DNA from: DASUBV01 sp035532295
GTDB taxonomy: Bacteria; Actinomycetota; Actinomycetes; Streptosporangiales; Streptosporangiaceae
Direction: 5' to 3'
Length of the DNA: 64,000 nt
Assembly: GCA_035532295.1 (NCBI GenBank)
Contig: DATKRH010000062.1
Span: 1-64,000 of the forward strand
In this document: piece after piece, positions 16,724 to 25,747 of the stretch
Layout of the letters: each line of letters opens with the position of its first letter
Numbering within the stretch: position 1 is the stretch's first letter
Position numbers and translations under genes: made by a program
Notes under the pieces: model-generated
Told to the model about the DNA's origin: nothing
Seen by the model: only the letters and a program-made list of their open reading frames with translations
Databases searched by the model: none

Positions 16724-16940
16724 GGGTCGCATCGCTTATCAGCCACCAGCATGGTGGCGGCGGTCGGCCGCTGCCGAGTCTCCACATGCCGGCCATTCAG
16801 GCCGGGCTGGAGAGCCGGGGAACCACCGGAGGGCCGCAGGCACGCCTGCGCAGGGCCCGCCAGGGGTGAATCGGCCCGACCTAGACGGGCCGTAGGGCGC
16901 CTTCCACAGCCCGAACCCGTCAGCTGACCCGGTAGGCAGA
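16724..16940 (+). promoter_or_regulatory. c-di-AMP riboswitch (ydaO-yuaA class)
   Basis: The leader carries hallmark conserved blocks of the ydaO-yuaA aptamer in order. These are GCCGGGGAACCACCGG near 16813, GGGGTGAATCGG near 16863, and CCGAACCCGTCAGCTGACCC followed by GGTAGGC near 16911-16936. It precedes an NlpC/P60 cell-wall hydrolase, the classic actinobacterial target. c-di-AMP binding is expected to lower expression of the hydrolase. Boundaries are approximate. Confidence 0.88.
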
Positions 16941-16967
16941 GAGTGGGAGAAGGAGCGTGTCACGCAC

Positions 16968-18014
16968 GTGCATACGCCACCGTCAGTACTCGCCAAGATG
17001 TCGGGGAGCCGCAGACTGAGGTACCGCGCAGCGTCCGTCACGGCCGGACTGGCCGCGCTGGGCATCCTCGCCGCCTCCGGCGCTGTCGCCGTGGCCGCCC
17101 CGCGGCCCACGCTCTCCCAGGTCCAGAAGAAGCTCAGCCAGCTCAATGCCAAGGTTGACCAGCTGGACCAGCAGCTAGACCAGGTCAAGCAGGAACTGGC
17201 ATCGGCGAACCAGCGGCTGGCGGTGGTGAACCGCGAGGCAGCCCGGTACGCCAAGCAGTACAGCTCGATGCGCGCGCAGGTCGGCCGGATTGCCGCGCAG
17301 GCCTACGAGCAGGGCAACATCAATTCGTCGGTGGCCCTGCTCACCTCCGGGAACCCGCAGCAGATCCTGGACCAGTCCTCGATTCTGACGGAGCTGTCCG
17401 CCACGAACAAGGCCGAGATGGACCAGTTCATCGCGGCCACGCGCCAGCTCACCAGCACCCAGCGGGCGGCCCAGCACACCAGGGCCGGGATCGCCCAGCT
17501 CAAGAGCACCCTGAGCAAGCGCCGGGCGGCGCTGGGCAAGCAGCAGGCGCAGGAGAATACGCTGCTCGCCCAGCTCACGCCCGCTCAGCAGGCCGTGGTC
17601 GCGCCCGGCGGACCGCCCGTCACCAGCGGCCCCCCCGCCAGATACACCGGGCCCACCTCGACCCAGGCGGATCAGGCCGTGGCCTTCGCGTACGCGCAGC
17701 TCGGCTGCCCCTACTACTACGGCGGCACGGGCCCCTGCAAGAGCGGCTTCGACTGCTCCGGGCTGACCTCGCAGGCCTGGGCGAGCGCGGGCATCGCGAT
17801 CCCGCGCACGAGTGAAGGGCAGTGGAGCCTCCCGCACGTCAGCACGTCGGCCCTGCAGCCGGGCGACATCCTGGAGTTCGCCGGCGAGAGTCACGTGGGC
17901 ATCTACGTGGGCGGCGGGATGCTCATCGACGCGCCGCATTCCGGCGCGGTCGTCGAGAGGGTCGCGCTGAGCGGCTGGTATCAGTCGCAGCTCGACGGAG
18001 CGGTCCGGCCGTAG
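16968..18014 (+). CDS. Secreted NlpC/P60 peptidoglycan endopeptidase with coiled-coil N-terminus
   Basis: A 348-residue protein. A signal peptide (about residues 20-44, VTAGLAALGILAASGAVAVA) is followed by a long coiled coil (about 50-210) and a C-terminal NlpC/P60 domain with catalytic Cys in FDCSGL and His in ESHVGIYVGGG. It cleaves D-Glu-mDAP bonds during growth or resuscitation, similar to RipA and Rv2190c. GTG at 16968 follows GAAGGAG. Expression is under the upstream c-di-AMP riboswitch. A strong hairpin follows its stop. Confidence 0.92.
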   Translation: MHTPPSVLAKMSGSRRLRYRAASVTAGLAALGILAASGAVAVAAPRPTLSQVQKKLSQLNAKVDQLDQQLDQVKQELASANQRLAVVNREAARYAKQYSSMRAQVGRIAAQAYEQGNINSSVALLTSGNPQQILDQSSILTELSATNKAEMDQFIAATRQLTSTQRAAQHTRAGIAQLKSTLSKRRAALGKQQAQENTLLAQLTPAQQAVVAPGGPPVTSGPPARYTGPTSTQADQAVAFAYAQLGCPYYYGGTGPCKSGFDCSGLTSQAWASAGIAIPRTSEGQWSLPHVSTSALQPGDILEFAGESHVGIYVGGGMLIDAPHSGAVVERVALSGWYQSQLDGAVRP

Positions 18015-18047
18015 CCGGCGGGGTAGTCTCTCAGCCACATCTCAGGC

Positions 18048-18090
18048 GCGTGCCGTCAGCGGGGCCGCTTCGGTCCCGCTGACGGCACGC
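18048..18090 (+). terminator. Strong hairpin terminator
   Basis: Perfect 16-bp arms (18048-18063 and 18075-18090) with four further inner pairs around a CTT loop. There is no T-tract, as is common in GC-rich actinomycetes. It lies 15 bases before the PimB start, so it separates the NlpC/P60 transcript from pimB or tunes read-through. Confidence 0.8.
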
Positions 18091-18104
18091 GGCACAGGAG
18101 CGCG

Positions 18105-19259
18105 ATGCGCAAGGTCCTGATCGTCACCAACGACTTCCCGCCGCGACGCGGCGGGATTCAGTCGTTCGTGCACGCGCTGGCCACTGGCCTGCCGGAGGAC
18201 TCGGTCTGCGTTTACGCGCCGTCGTGGGACGGGGCGGCCCCGTTCGATTCCCGGCAGCCCTTCCCCGTCGTGCGGCACCGCACGTCGCTCATGCTGCCCG
18301 TCCCCTCCGTGGCGCGGCGCGCGGCCGCGATCTTGACCGAGTACGGCTGCGACACGGTGCTGTTCGGCGCTGCCGCCCCGCTGGGCCTGCTGGCGCCGTC
18401 GCTGCGCCGCGCGGGAGCCACCCGCATCGTCGCGCTGACGCACGGCCACGAGGCCGGCTGGGCGGCGCTGCCCGTCGCCCGGACCCTGCTGCGCCGCATC
18501 GGCGAGAACGTGGACGTCGTCACCTACCTGGGCGAGTATGTCCGGGTCCGGCTCGCCCGCGTGCTGTCCCCGCAGGCGGCGGCGCGCATGGTCAGGCTCG
18601 CGCCGGGCGTCGACACGGACGCCTTCCATCCCGGCGCTGGCGGTGCCGCCATCCGGCAGCGCCTCGGCATCGGCCCGTACCGGCCGGTGGTCGTGTGCGT
18701 CTCCCGGATGGTGCCCAGGAAGGGCCAGGACACCCTGCTGCGAGCCTGGCCCCGGGTGCGGGCCAAGGTGGGCGGTAACCCGCTGCTGCTGCTGGTCGGA
18801 GACGGGCCGCACCGCGCCGAGCTTGGCCGCCTCGCCGACCGGCTCGGCCTGGGCGAGTCCGTGCTGTTCGCGGGGCCGGTGCCCTGGGAGGAACTGCCCG
18901 CCTACTACGACGCGGGCAACGTGTTCGCCATGCCCTGCCGGACCCGCCGCGGCGGCCTCGACGTGGAGGGCCTGGGAATCGTCTACCTGGAGGCGTCGGC
19001 GACGGGGCTGCCGGTGATAGGCGGTGACTCCGGCGGTGCGCCCGATGCCATTCTGGACGGCGAGACCGGCTACGTGGTGCCCGGCGGGCGCGAGGACGCG
19101 CTAGCCGACCGCCTCATCGAACTGCTCACCGACCCGGCGGGCGCCACCGCGATGGGCCAGAAGGGGCAGGCGTGGGTCGACGCCGAATGGCGCTGGGAGC
19201 TGATGGCACAGCGGCTCAGCCAGATTCTGGCCGACCACCCGGCTCGCCTGGAACCCTAG
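18105..19259 (+). CDS. pimB: GT4 mannosyltransferase, PimB-like
   Basis: A 384-residue GT-B glycosyltransferase. It has an N-terminal acceptor domain beginning VLIVTNDFPPRRGGIQS, the hinge VVVCVSRMVPRKGQDTLL and the nucleotide-sugar E-x7-E region in EGLGIVYLE. Family and location next to NlpC/P60 match Mycobacterium PimB (Rv2188c), which adds the second mannose to phosphatidylinositol monomannoside. ATG at 18105 has AGGAG upstream. It converges with ctaF, with 6 bases between the genes. Confidence 0.88.
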   Translation: MRKVLIVTNDFPPRRGGIQSFVHALATGLPEDSVCVYAPSWDGAAPFDSRQPFPVVRHRTSLMLPVPSVARRAAAILTEYGCDTVLFGAAAPLGLLAPSLRRAGATRIVALTHGHEAGWAALPVARTLLRRIGENVDVVTYLGEYVRVRLARVLSPQAAARMVRLAPGVDTDAFHPGAGGAAIRQRLGIGPYRPVVVCVSRMVPRKGQDTLLRAWPRVRAKVGGNPLLLLVGDGPHRAELGRLADRLGLGESVLFAGPVPWEELPAYYDAGNVFAMPCRTRRGGLDVEGLGIVYLEASATGLPVIGGDSGGAPDAILDGETGYVVPGGREDALADRLIELLTDPAGATAMGQKGQAWVDAEWRWELMAQRLSQILADHPARLEP

Positions 19260-19265
19260 CCGCGG

Positions 19266-19661
19266 TTAGTGGGCGTAGTGGCCGCGGTAGTACTCGAAGA
19301 CGAAGCCGATCATGCTGAGAATGACGGCCAGCGCGCCTACCAGGAACAGCCACCAGCCGACGGCGACGCCGACCGTGGCCAGGGCGGCCGACAGCCCGAC
19401 ATACAGCGGCCACCAGCTGTGCGGGCTGAAGAAGCCCAGTTCCCCGGTGCCCTGGTAGATCTCGCCCTGGGTGTTGTCTTCCGGCCTCTCCGGCAGCCTG
19501 CGGCCCGTGAACAGGACATAGAAGCCGGTGAGGAACGCCAGGCACACAGCTAGCGCGAGCGCGGTCGTGCCCGTGGGATCGTGCGAGAAGCTCCAGTAGG
19601 CGATGTCAGCCGCGCCGAAGAACCCCGCGCAGCCCAGGAACAGGTAAGCCTCGACCTTCAC
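19266..19661 (-). CDS. ctaF: Cytochrome c oxidase subunit IV, actinobacterial type
   Basis: A 131-residue protein with four predicted transmembrane helices (residues about 5-25, 33-53, 84-102 and 105-122). Short motifs YLFLGCAGFFG and EFYRGHYAH-like (here EYYRGHYAH) are typical of CtaF. It is a small structural subunit of the aa3 oxidase. It overlaps the ctaD stop by 4 bases. Confidence 0.92.
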   Translation of the reverse strand: MKVEAYLFLGCAGFFGAADIAYWSFSHDPTGTTALALAVCLAFLTGFYVLFTGRRLPERPEDNTQGEIYQGTGELGFFSPHSWWPLYVGLSAALATVGVAVGWWLFLVGALAVILSMIGFVFEYYRGHYAH

Positions 19662-21361
19662 TCGCCGACTCCGATCGACTGCCGCTCCAGCTCACGGTTG
19701 CGGCCGGACTTGATGTGCGGGTAATGCAGGTCGAACGCCGGGCGCTCGGACCTGATCCGCGGGATGGAGGTGAAGTTATGCCGCGGCGGCGGGCAGGAGG
19801 TGGCCCACTCCAGGGAGTTGGCAAACCCCCACGGATCGTCGGCCGTGACCCGCTCCGCGTTCTTGTGCGTCCAGTAGATGTTGTAGAGGAAGACCAGCGT
19901 GGACGCGCCGAGGATGAACGATCCGATCGAGGAGATGTCGTTCAGCGTGGTCGCGAGGTGCGGCAGGAACGGGTAGTTCGCCACACGCCGCGGCATGCCC
20001 ATCACGCCCAGCCAGTGCTGCACGAGGAACGTCATGTTGAAGCCGATGAGCACCAGCCAGAAGTGCCACTTTCCAAGGGTGTTGTTCAGCATCTTCCCGG
20101 TGAACTTGGGCCACCAGAAGTAGAACCCGCCGAACATGCAGAACACCACGGTGCCGAACAGCACGTAGTGGAAGTGCGCGACCACGAAGTAGGAGTCGCT
20201 GACGGCGAAGTCCAGCGGCGGCGAGGCCAGGATGATGCCGGTGAGGCCGCCGAACAGGAACACGACCATGAAGCCCAGGATGAACAGCATCGCCGGCTCG
20301 AAGGTGAGCTGGCCCCGCCAGATCGTGCCGACCCAGTTGAAGAACTTCACCCCGGTCGGCACCGCGATCAGGAAGGTCATGAAGGAGAAGAACGGCAGCA
20401 GGACCGCGCCGGTGGTGAACATGTGGTGCGCCCACACGGTCATCGACAGGCCGGCGATGGCGATGGTGGCGCCCACCAGGCCCTTGTAACCGAACATGGG
20501 CTTGCGGGAGAAGACCGGCAGAATCTCGGTGGCGATGCCGAAGAACGGCAGCGCCACGATATAGACCTCGGGATGACCGAAGAACCAGAACAGGTGCTGC
20601 CAGAGAATCGCCCCGCCGCTACTGGCGCTGAACACCTGCGCGCCGAGCTTGCGGTCGGCCTCCAGCACCAGCAGCGCGCCGGTGAGCACGGGGAACGCCA
20701 GCAGGGCCAGCATGCTGGTCAGCAGGATGTTCCAGGTGAACATCGGCATCCGGAACATGGTCATGCCCGGCGCCCGCATGCACAAGATCGTGGTGATGAA
20801 GTTGACGCTGCCCAGGATCGTGCCCAGGCCCGCCAGCACCAGGCCCATGATCCACATGTCACCGCCGATACCCGGCGAGTACAGCGCGCTGGTCAGCGGC
20901 GAGTAGGCGTACCAGCCGAAGGAAGCCGCGCCGCCCGGGGTGAGGAAGCTCAGGATCAGGATCAGGCCGCCGAACACGAACATGTAGTAGCTGAGCAGGT
21001 TCAGCCGCGGGAACGCCACGTCCGGCGCGCCGATCTGCAGCGGCATGATCTCGTTCGCGAACCCGACGAACAGCGGCGTGGCGAACAGCAGCAGCATGAT
21101 CGTGCCGTGCATCGTGAACAGCTCGTTGTACTGCTGGTCCGACACGATGTGATTGTTGGGTCCCATCAGCTGCGCCCGCATGATCATGGCCATCAGGCCA
21201 CCGATCAGGAAGAAGGCGAAGGATGTGATCAGGTAGAGGTGGCCGATGATCTTGTGGTCAGTCGACGACAGCCAGTCCGCCAGGAGCGAGCCCTTGCGGT
21301 AGCCGGGCGGCGCGACCGGGGATCCGGGTGCGGTCTGCACGGGCTGTTGGGTCGCGGTCAC
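19658..21361 (-). CDS. ctaD: Cytochrome c oxidase subunit I
   Basis: A 567-residue, 12-helix haem-copper oxidase catalytic subunit. It has WFFGHPEVYIVALPFFG (CuB His and cross-linked Tyr), the HHMFTTG double His and VAHFHYVLFG (haem ligands). It reduces O2 to water and pumps protons. GTG at 21361 overlaps the ctaC stop (GTGA). An upstream in-frame extension runs antisense-like through ctaC and is not coding. Confidence 0.96.
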   Translation of the reverse strand: MTATQQPVQTAPGSPVAPPGYRKGSLLADWLSSTDHKIIGHLYLITSFAFFLIGGLMAMIMRAQLMGPNNHIVSDQQYNELFTMHGTIMLLLFATPLFVGFANEIMPLQIGAPDVAFPRLNLLSYYMFVFGGLILILSFLTPGGAASFGWYAYSPLTSALYSPGIGGDMWIMGLVLAGLGTILGSVNFITTILCMRAPGMTMFRMPMFTWNILLTSMLALLAFPVLTGALLVLEADRKLGAQVFSASSGGAILWQHLFWFFGHPEVYIVALPFFGIATEILPVFSRKPMFGYKGLVGATIAIAGLSMTVWAHHMFTTGAVLLPFFSFMTFLIAVPTGVKFFNWVGTIWRGQLTFEPAMLFILGFMVVFLFGGLTGIILASPPLDFAVSDSYFVVAHFHYVLFGTVVFCMFGGFYFWWPKFTGKMLNNTLGKWHFWLVLIGFNMTFLVQHWLGVMGMPRRVANYPFLPHLATTLNDISSIGSFILGASTLVFLYNIYWTHKNAERVTADDPWGFANSLEWATSCPPPRHNFTSIPRIRSERPAFDLHYPHIKSGRNRELERQSIGVGE

Positions 21362-22272
21362 TGAGTACTCCCGGGTGCGTTCTGCTGCGCCTGCGAGGCA
21401 GTAGTGGCGGGGGCGGCGTTCTGCTGCGCCTGCTGCGCGTGAATCCACGTGTTGAACTGGGCCTTCGTCACGATCTTGACCCGGAATAGCATCCGGCTGT
21501 GATACAGCCCGCACAGCTCGGAGCAGCGTCCGACCGAGGTGCCCGTAGCCGTCGGCGTTACCTCGAAGTGGTTCGGGTGGCCGGGTATGACATCGCGCTT
21601 GAACTCGAACGGCACGATCCAGAACGAGTGGATGACGTCGACGGAGACGAGGTTGAAGCGCACCGTCTCGTGCTCGGGGATCTCCAGCAGCGGCATCTGG
21701 TTGTAGTTGCCGGCCGCGCCGGACTGCCCGTTCCAGGAGGCGCCGAGCTCGCACACGTCGGAGTGCCCGCACAGCGCCGCCGCGCTCTTCACCTGGTACT
21801 GCGGGTACTGGAACGACCAGCTCCACTGGAACCCGGTGACGTTGACCACCACGTCCGGATTCTTCGACAGCTTGTCGATCGAGTTCTCGTCCCGCGCCGT
21901 GTAGTAGAACAGCACGCCGACCATGACAAACGGCAGCACCGTGTACAGCATCTCGATCGGCAGGTTGTAGCGAACCTGGTGGGGCACCCGGTCCGACCCG
22001 GCGCGCTTGCGGTGGAAGATCACCGCCCAGATGATCAGGCCCCAGACGACAATGCCGACGCCGATAGCGGCGACCCAGGACCCCTGCCAGAGGTCCACGA
22101 TCGTCGTGCCCTGACTGGTCTGCGGCGGCACCAGGCCGAGCCTGGTGAACGTCGTCGACTTGCAGCCAGCCGTCACTGCCACCAGCGCGACGGCGAGGGC
22201 GGTACGCGGCAGCCAGCGCCGAAGCTGGCGTACTCTCACCCCTAGGCGCGGGTGACTGCGGAAGAGACTCAC
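21358..22272 (-). CDS. ctaC: Cytochrome c oxidase subunit II (lipoprotein)
   Basis: A 304-residue protein with a signal peptide ending in a lipobox (VAVTAGC), two transmembrane helices and a cupredoxin domain. CuA ligands are in GRCSELCGLYHSRMLF. It accepts electrons from QcrC. GTG at 22272 has GGGAAGG upstream. An insertion of about 30 residues in the cupredoxin domain carries two extra cysteines (ALCGHSDVCELG), which I do not recall from Mycobacterium CtaC. The tail is Gln/Ala-rich. It heads the ctaC-D-F operon. Confidence 0.95.
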   Translation of the reverse strand: MSLFRSHPRLGVRVRQLRRWLPRTALAVALVAVTAGCKSTTFTRLGLVPPQTSQGTTIVDLWQGSWVAAIGVGIVVWGLIIWAVIFHRKRAGSDRVPHQVRYNLPIEMLYTVLPFVMVGVLFYYTARDENSIDKLSKNPDVVVNVTGFQWSWSFQYPQYQVKSAAALCGHSDVCELGASWNGQSGAAGNYNQMPLLEIPEHETVRFNLVSVDVIHSFWIVPFEFKRDVIPGHPNHFEVTPTATGTSVGRCSELCGLYHSRMLFRVKIVTKAQFNTWIHAQQAQQNAAPATTASQAQQNAPGSTQ

Positions 22273-22598
22273 AGATTGCCTTCCCAGCGGATGACTTCCG
22301 GCTCCGTACAGGCCGGAAACGCTCGTCCTACAGCCTGTCGTGGAAACAGTACAACGAACGCGGCTCGCGCCCTGCGGGACCCCCGGTACTGGGCGGCAAC
22401 CGGGCGGCCAATTGTACCCGGGCCACGGTGCTTACCTCAGGCGCGCACGGGGTATCGCTGCGGCATGGCGCTAGCCGCGAAGCCGTCCCGGCCGTCGCCG
22501 GCGACGGCCGCCTGCACGCTTGCGGCGGGATTGCGCGACACTGTCAGGGCACCCGGCACCGCGGTCGGCCGGGACGGCCCCGACGTGGAGGTAGCCGC
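22273..22598. other. Intergenic region between ctaC and tusA with two palindromes
   Basis: No convincing gene is seen. It contains TTCCGGC/GCCGGAA arms (22296-22318) close to the ctaC start, possibly an operator. A perfect 20-bp palindrome, GGCCGTCGCC plus its complement (22490-22509), lies upstream of tusA. The divergent promoters must lie here, but none is clear-cut. Confidence 0.5.
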
Positions 22599-22874
22599 GT
22601 GACCCCCGAGCATCGCGGAGCGCAATCAGGCTGGCCAGGCGCCCCCGCCGCCGCGCTCACCATCAACGCGCTCGGCAAGAAGTGCCCGATTCCGATCATC
22701 ATGCTCGCCGAGCGCATCCGGGAGGTGGCCATCGGGCAGACGATCGAGGTACTAGCCGATGACCCCGCCGCCACGAGCGACCTGCCTGCCTGGTGCATGC
22801 TCAAGTCGCAGGAGTTCGTGCGGACGCGGGAATTCCAGTCAGGCTGGTCGTTCCTCGTCCGGCGCAGCTACTGA
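22599..22874 (+). CDS. TusA-family sulfurtransferase
   Basis: A 91-residue TusA-like protein with the signature KKCPIPIIML around active-site Cys29 and a C-terminal FVRTREFQSGWSFLVRR. It probably relays persulfide sulfur. GTG at 22599 follows GGAGG by 7 bases; earlier in-frame codons are not conserved. No cysteine desulfurase gene is adjacent here. It converges with ctaG, with 25 bp between. Confidence 0.83.
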   Translation: MTPEHRGAQSGWPGAPAAALTINALGKKCPIPIIMLAERIREVAIGQTIEVLADDPAATSDLPAWCMLKSQEFVRTREFQSGWSFLVRRSY

Positions 22875-22899
22875 GCCGGACGGCCCGCGCTCAGCCTGC

Positions 22900-23958
22900 C
22901 TAGTCGGCGCCGTCGTCGACCGGCTGGAACCGCTCGGCGAAGCGCTGGTCGGATTCCCACCAAGGCTGCTGCGCCAGACTCGCGGGCCGCCCGCCCGGGT
23001 CCGCCGGGCCGCCCGCGAGCGGGGCGTGGGTCACCGGCGCGGCCTCGGCGGCGTCTAGCTCCGCGTCGATGACCTTGGCGTCGGCCTCGTCCTCCCGGAT
23101 CATCTGGATCAGCTGGGCCACGAGGAACGGCAGGCCGACGATGTCGCCCAGGACCCAGATCGTGCCGCCGCCGAGGATCTGATCGGTGGCCAGGTTCGGT
23201 CCCCACGGCCGGGCGACCAGGTGATAGTAGGAAGCGGCGACGAGGCGGGGGTCCGCGATGATGGCCAGGCCCAGGATCGCATCGCCGATGACCTCGGCCC
23301 CGCTGATCCACAGGGACACTACGTAGGGATAGGCCTTAGGCACCGGGTCGACGCGCAGCAGCGTCCAGAAGAACACCAGTCCCGGCGCCATGAGGGCCAG
23401 GTAGGTCAGTTCCCGGATCAGCGTGGAGTGGAAGCCGGCCACGTACCACGAGGTGAAGTAGACGAGGAACGGCGTCACCACCAGGACCAGGGTCGTGATC
23501 GCCGGGAACGTAGCCACCTTGGCGGTCCGGCTGCCGATGGCCCGGCCGACCCGCGGGCCGGCGGCGGGGAGCGCCGCGATGGCCAGGCTGAGCGGCCGGC
23601 CCAGGGCCAGGAACAACGGCACGACCAGCAGCATCAGGACCGTCTGCACGGCACGCGCGTAGAACAGGACCGGCCGGTAGACGCCCACGAACGACATCGT
23701 CGCGATGACCGCGAAGCCCAGCCCGAGCCCGCAGAACGCGATAACGCGGCCCGCCGGCCACCGCTGCCCGCTCCGTCGTACCCGCCTGACGCCAGCCAGG
23801 TAGGCCACGGCCAGCACCAGGACGAACGCCAGCGCCCACGGGTCGAGCACCCATTCGCTGAAAGCCCGCGAGATGGTCAGCTCCGGCGGCCCGTGGTAAC
23901 CGAGTGTGTCCGGGTGGGCCAGGGCATCGGGATGGCCCAGGGCGATGACGGCTGGCAT
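22900..23958 (-). CDS. ctaG: Cytochrome c oxidase assembly protein, CtaG/caa3 family
   Basis: A 352-residue polytopic membrane protein with about seven to nine helices. Characteristic segments include YRPVLFYARAVQTVLM, PFLVYFTSWY and ASYYHLVARPWGPN. The family supports copper insertion or assembly of haem-copper oxidases, which fits its place beside ctaC-D-F. ATG at 23958 is preferred, with GTG 23967 as an alternative. The hydrophilic tail is acidic and proline-rich. Confidence 0.85.
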   Translation of the reverse strand: MPAVIALGHPDALAHPDTLGYHGPPELTISRAFSEWVLDPWALAFVLVLAVAYLAGVRRVRRSGQRWPAGRVIAFCGLGLGFAVIATMSFVGVYRPVLFYARAVQTVLMLLVVPLFLALGRPLSLAIAALPAAGPRVGRAIGSRTAKVATFPAITTLVLVVTPFLVYFTSWYVAGFHSTLIRELTYLALMAPGLVFFWTLLRVDPVPKAYPYVVSLWISGAEVIGDAILGLAIIADPRLVAASYYHLVARPWGPNLATDQILGGGTIWVLGDIVGLPFLVAQLIQMIREDEADAKVIDAELDAAEAAPVTHAPLAGGPADPGGRPASLAQQPWWESDQRFAERFQPVDDGAD

Positions 23959-24003
23959 GCTCGCCACGCTACCGCCAGCGTCCCCCGCCGGCCGGCGGCC
24001 GGG

Positions 24004-24969
24004 CTAGCTGAAGTGCCGGGCGATATCTTCCGCGGCAGCCGGGCCGTAGGCGTCGGTGAACCGCTCGGCCAGGTTTCCGGGCTTGAGCTCGTACTCCTGC
24101 GTCCCGGTGGTCTCCAGCGCGTGGACGGCGAGCATGTTGCCCAGCTGGGCCGCCCGCTCCAGGCTGAGCCCCCAGGCCACGGCGGCGAGAAAGCCCGAGC
24201 GGAACGCGTCGCCGGCGCCGGTCGGCTCGGCCGGCGTGACATCAGGGATCGGCGGAACCAGGATCGGCTGCTCGCCCGCCCGCTCCACGCGCGCGCCCGA
24301 CGAGCCCAGGGTGGTAATCCGGATGCCGACCTGCTCGGTCAGATCGGCGCTCTTCCAGCCGCTCTTGTGCTCGATGAGCTCCGCCTCGTACTCGTTGCTG
24401 AACAGGTAGGCGGCACCGCCCACCAGCTCCCGGACCTGCGGGCCGTCCATCCGGGCCAGCTGCCAGGACGTGTCGGCCGCGAACGCCATGCTGTGCTCCC
24501 GGCACTGGGCCGTGAACCGGAACATCGCCTCGGGGTCGCTGGCCCCGATCAGCACCAGGTCGGTATCCCCGGCCAGGTAACTCAGGTCCAGGTGGACATC
24601 CTCGCTCATCGCCCCCGGGTAGAACGAGGCGATCTGGTTGAGGTCGGCATCGGTGGTGCCGATGAACCTGGCCGTGTGATGCAGCGCCGTCTCGCGCACA
24701 CCGCTGGTATCGACTCCGTGCCCCTCCAGCCAGCCGCGGTACTCGGCGAAATCGGTGCCGACCGTTCCCACCAGCACCGGCCGCAGGCCCAGGCAGCCCA
24801 GGCCGAAGGCGATGTTCGCAGCCACTCCGCCGCGGCGGATCTCCAGCTTGTCCACCAGGAAGGAGAGAGCCACCTTGTCCAGCTTGTCGGGCATCAGCTG
24901 GTCAACGAAGCGCCCGGGAAATGTCATCAGGTGGTCGGTCGCGATCGACCCGGTCACGGCAATACGCAC
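24004..24969 (-). CDS. adoK: Adenosine kinase-like PfkB-family kinase
   Basis: A 321-residue ribokinase-fold enzyme. The N-terminal AVTGSIATDHLMTFPGRF, the mid-protein IASFYPGAMSE and the catalytic EPTGAGDAFRSGF closely resemble Mycobacterium AdoK (Rv2202c), which phosphorylates adenosine and resembles ribokinases more than eukaryotic enzymes. GTG at 24969 has AAGGAT upstream. The location near ctaC and erpA is conserved with Mycobacterium. Another carbohydrate kinase specificity is possible. Confidence 0.85.
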   Translation of the reverse strand: MRIAVTGSIATDHLMTFPGRFVDQLMPDKLDKVALSFLVDKLEIRRGGVAANIAFGLGCLGLRPVLVGTVGTDFAEYRGWLEGHGVDTSGVRETALHHTARFIGTTDADLNQIASFYPGAMSEDVHLDLSYLAGDTDLVLIGASDPEAMFRFTAQCREHSMAFAADTSWQLARMDGPQVRELVGGAAYLFSNEYEAELIEHKSGWKSADLTEQVGIRITTLGSSGARVERAGEQPILVPPIPDVTPAEPTGAGDAFRSGFLAAVAWGLSLERAAQLGNMLAVHALETTGTQEYELKPGNLAERFTDAYGPAAAEDIARHFS

Positions 24970-25046
24970 GGCTATCCTTCACGGCAGGGGGCTCACGGGG
25001 CGGGTGCGCCCAGATTACCGCGTCGGCAGGCCGCGGCCGGACGCCG

Positions 25047-25433
25047 TCACGTCGGGACCACGAGCCGCTGTATGCCGAGGCAGTTCAGCAGGTGACCGAT
25101 GTCGTCAGGGTCGGCGCTGACAATCCCCGCCCCGGTCCGGGCGGCCAGCAGCACGACGAACGCGTCCACGATGTCGGCTGTCCCGGACGCGGCCAGGAGC
25201 TGACCGACAGGCACATGGTGGGCGGTGGTGAACGGGACCAGCTCGCAGCCTTTTAACGCCAGCATGAGGCCCGCCTGAGTGGCTGGCTTGCGCACGACCT
25301 GTGCCGCGACAACAGTCGGGACGAGCACCTTACGGCCCCGATCGAGGCGCCGGCGATGCCGGTTCGCGGCGGACCTGTCGCGAGGGTTGTCGATGGCGAT
25401 GAGGGCGCCGCTGTCATAAACGAGCGTGCTCAT
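25047..25433 (-). CDS. PIN-domain ribonuclease toxin (VapC-like)
   Basis: A 128-residue PIN protein. It opens TLVYDSGALIAIDN (first acidic residue), has an ADIVDAFVVLLA acidic centre and ends GAGIVSADPDDIGHLL, giving the usual Asp set of VapC-type RNases. ATG at 25433 overlaps the antitoxin stop by 4 bases. It probably cleaves tRNA or rRNA when freed from the antitoxin. Confidence 0.87.
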   Translation of the reverse strand: MSTLVYDSGALIAIDNPRDRSAANRHRRRLDRGRKVLVPTVVAAQVVRKPATQAGLMLALKGCELVPFTTAHHVPVGQLLAASGTADIVDAFVVLLAARTGAGIVSADPDDIGHLLNCLGIQRLVVPT

Positions 25434-25747
25434 GCGGCACCGCTCTCACGTTGCTCGCCAGATTCTCGCTGCTGGCTGGCCAGCATCTCGGCGAGCAGTC
25501 GCTCCTCCTCGTCCACCCATACTGCCGCAGCCGCTTCCTCTTCCGGGGTCGGATACCCGTACAGGCGGTAGTACTCGTCCATGGCGGCTAGGCCATCAGC
25601 GCGGATCTTGAACCATTTCAGCCGCTCGGCCAGGGCGGCCTCGACCACGCTGGAAATCGTGACGTTGCGGGTGGCAGCCTCCAGGCGAACCGCATCCGCC
25701 ACGGATTCGGCGACCGTGACGTTGAGTACAGCCTTCTTCTCGGTCAT
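25430..25747 (-). CDS. VapB-like ribbon-helix-helix antitoxin
   Basis: A 105-residue protein with an N-terminal RHH-like segment (AVLNVTVAESVADAVRLEA) and an acidic C-terminal region suited to binding the PIN toxin. It overlaps the toxin gene by 4 bases. There is no ribosome-binding site. Instead TAGATT lies just upstream of ATG on the coding strand, so the mRNA may be leaderless. An 11-bp perfect inverted repeat covers the start codon and probably serves as the autoregulatory operator. Confidence 0.85.
   Translation of the reverse strand: MTEKKAVLNVTVAESVADAVRLEAATRNVTISSVVEAALAERLKWFKIRADGLAAMDEYYRLYGYPTPEEEAAAAVWVDEEERLLAEMLASQQRESGEQRESGAA

Noticed and set aside
22252..22602. 116-codon plus-strand frame before tusA
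   Set aside because: No conserved motif; overlaps the ctaC start and lacks a convincing ribosome-binding site.
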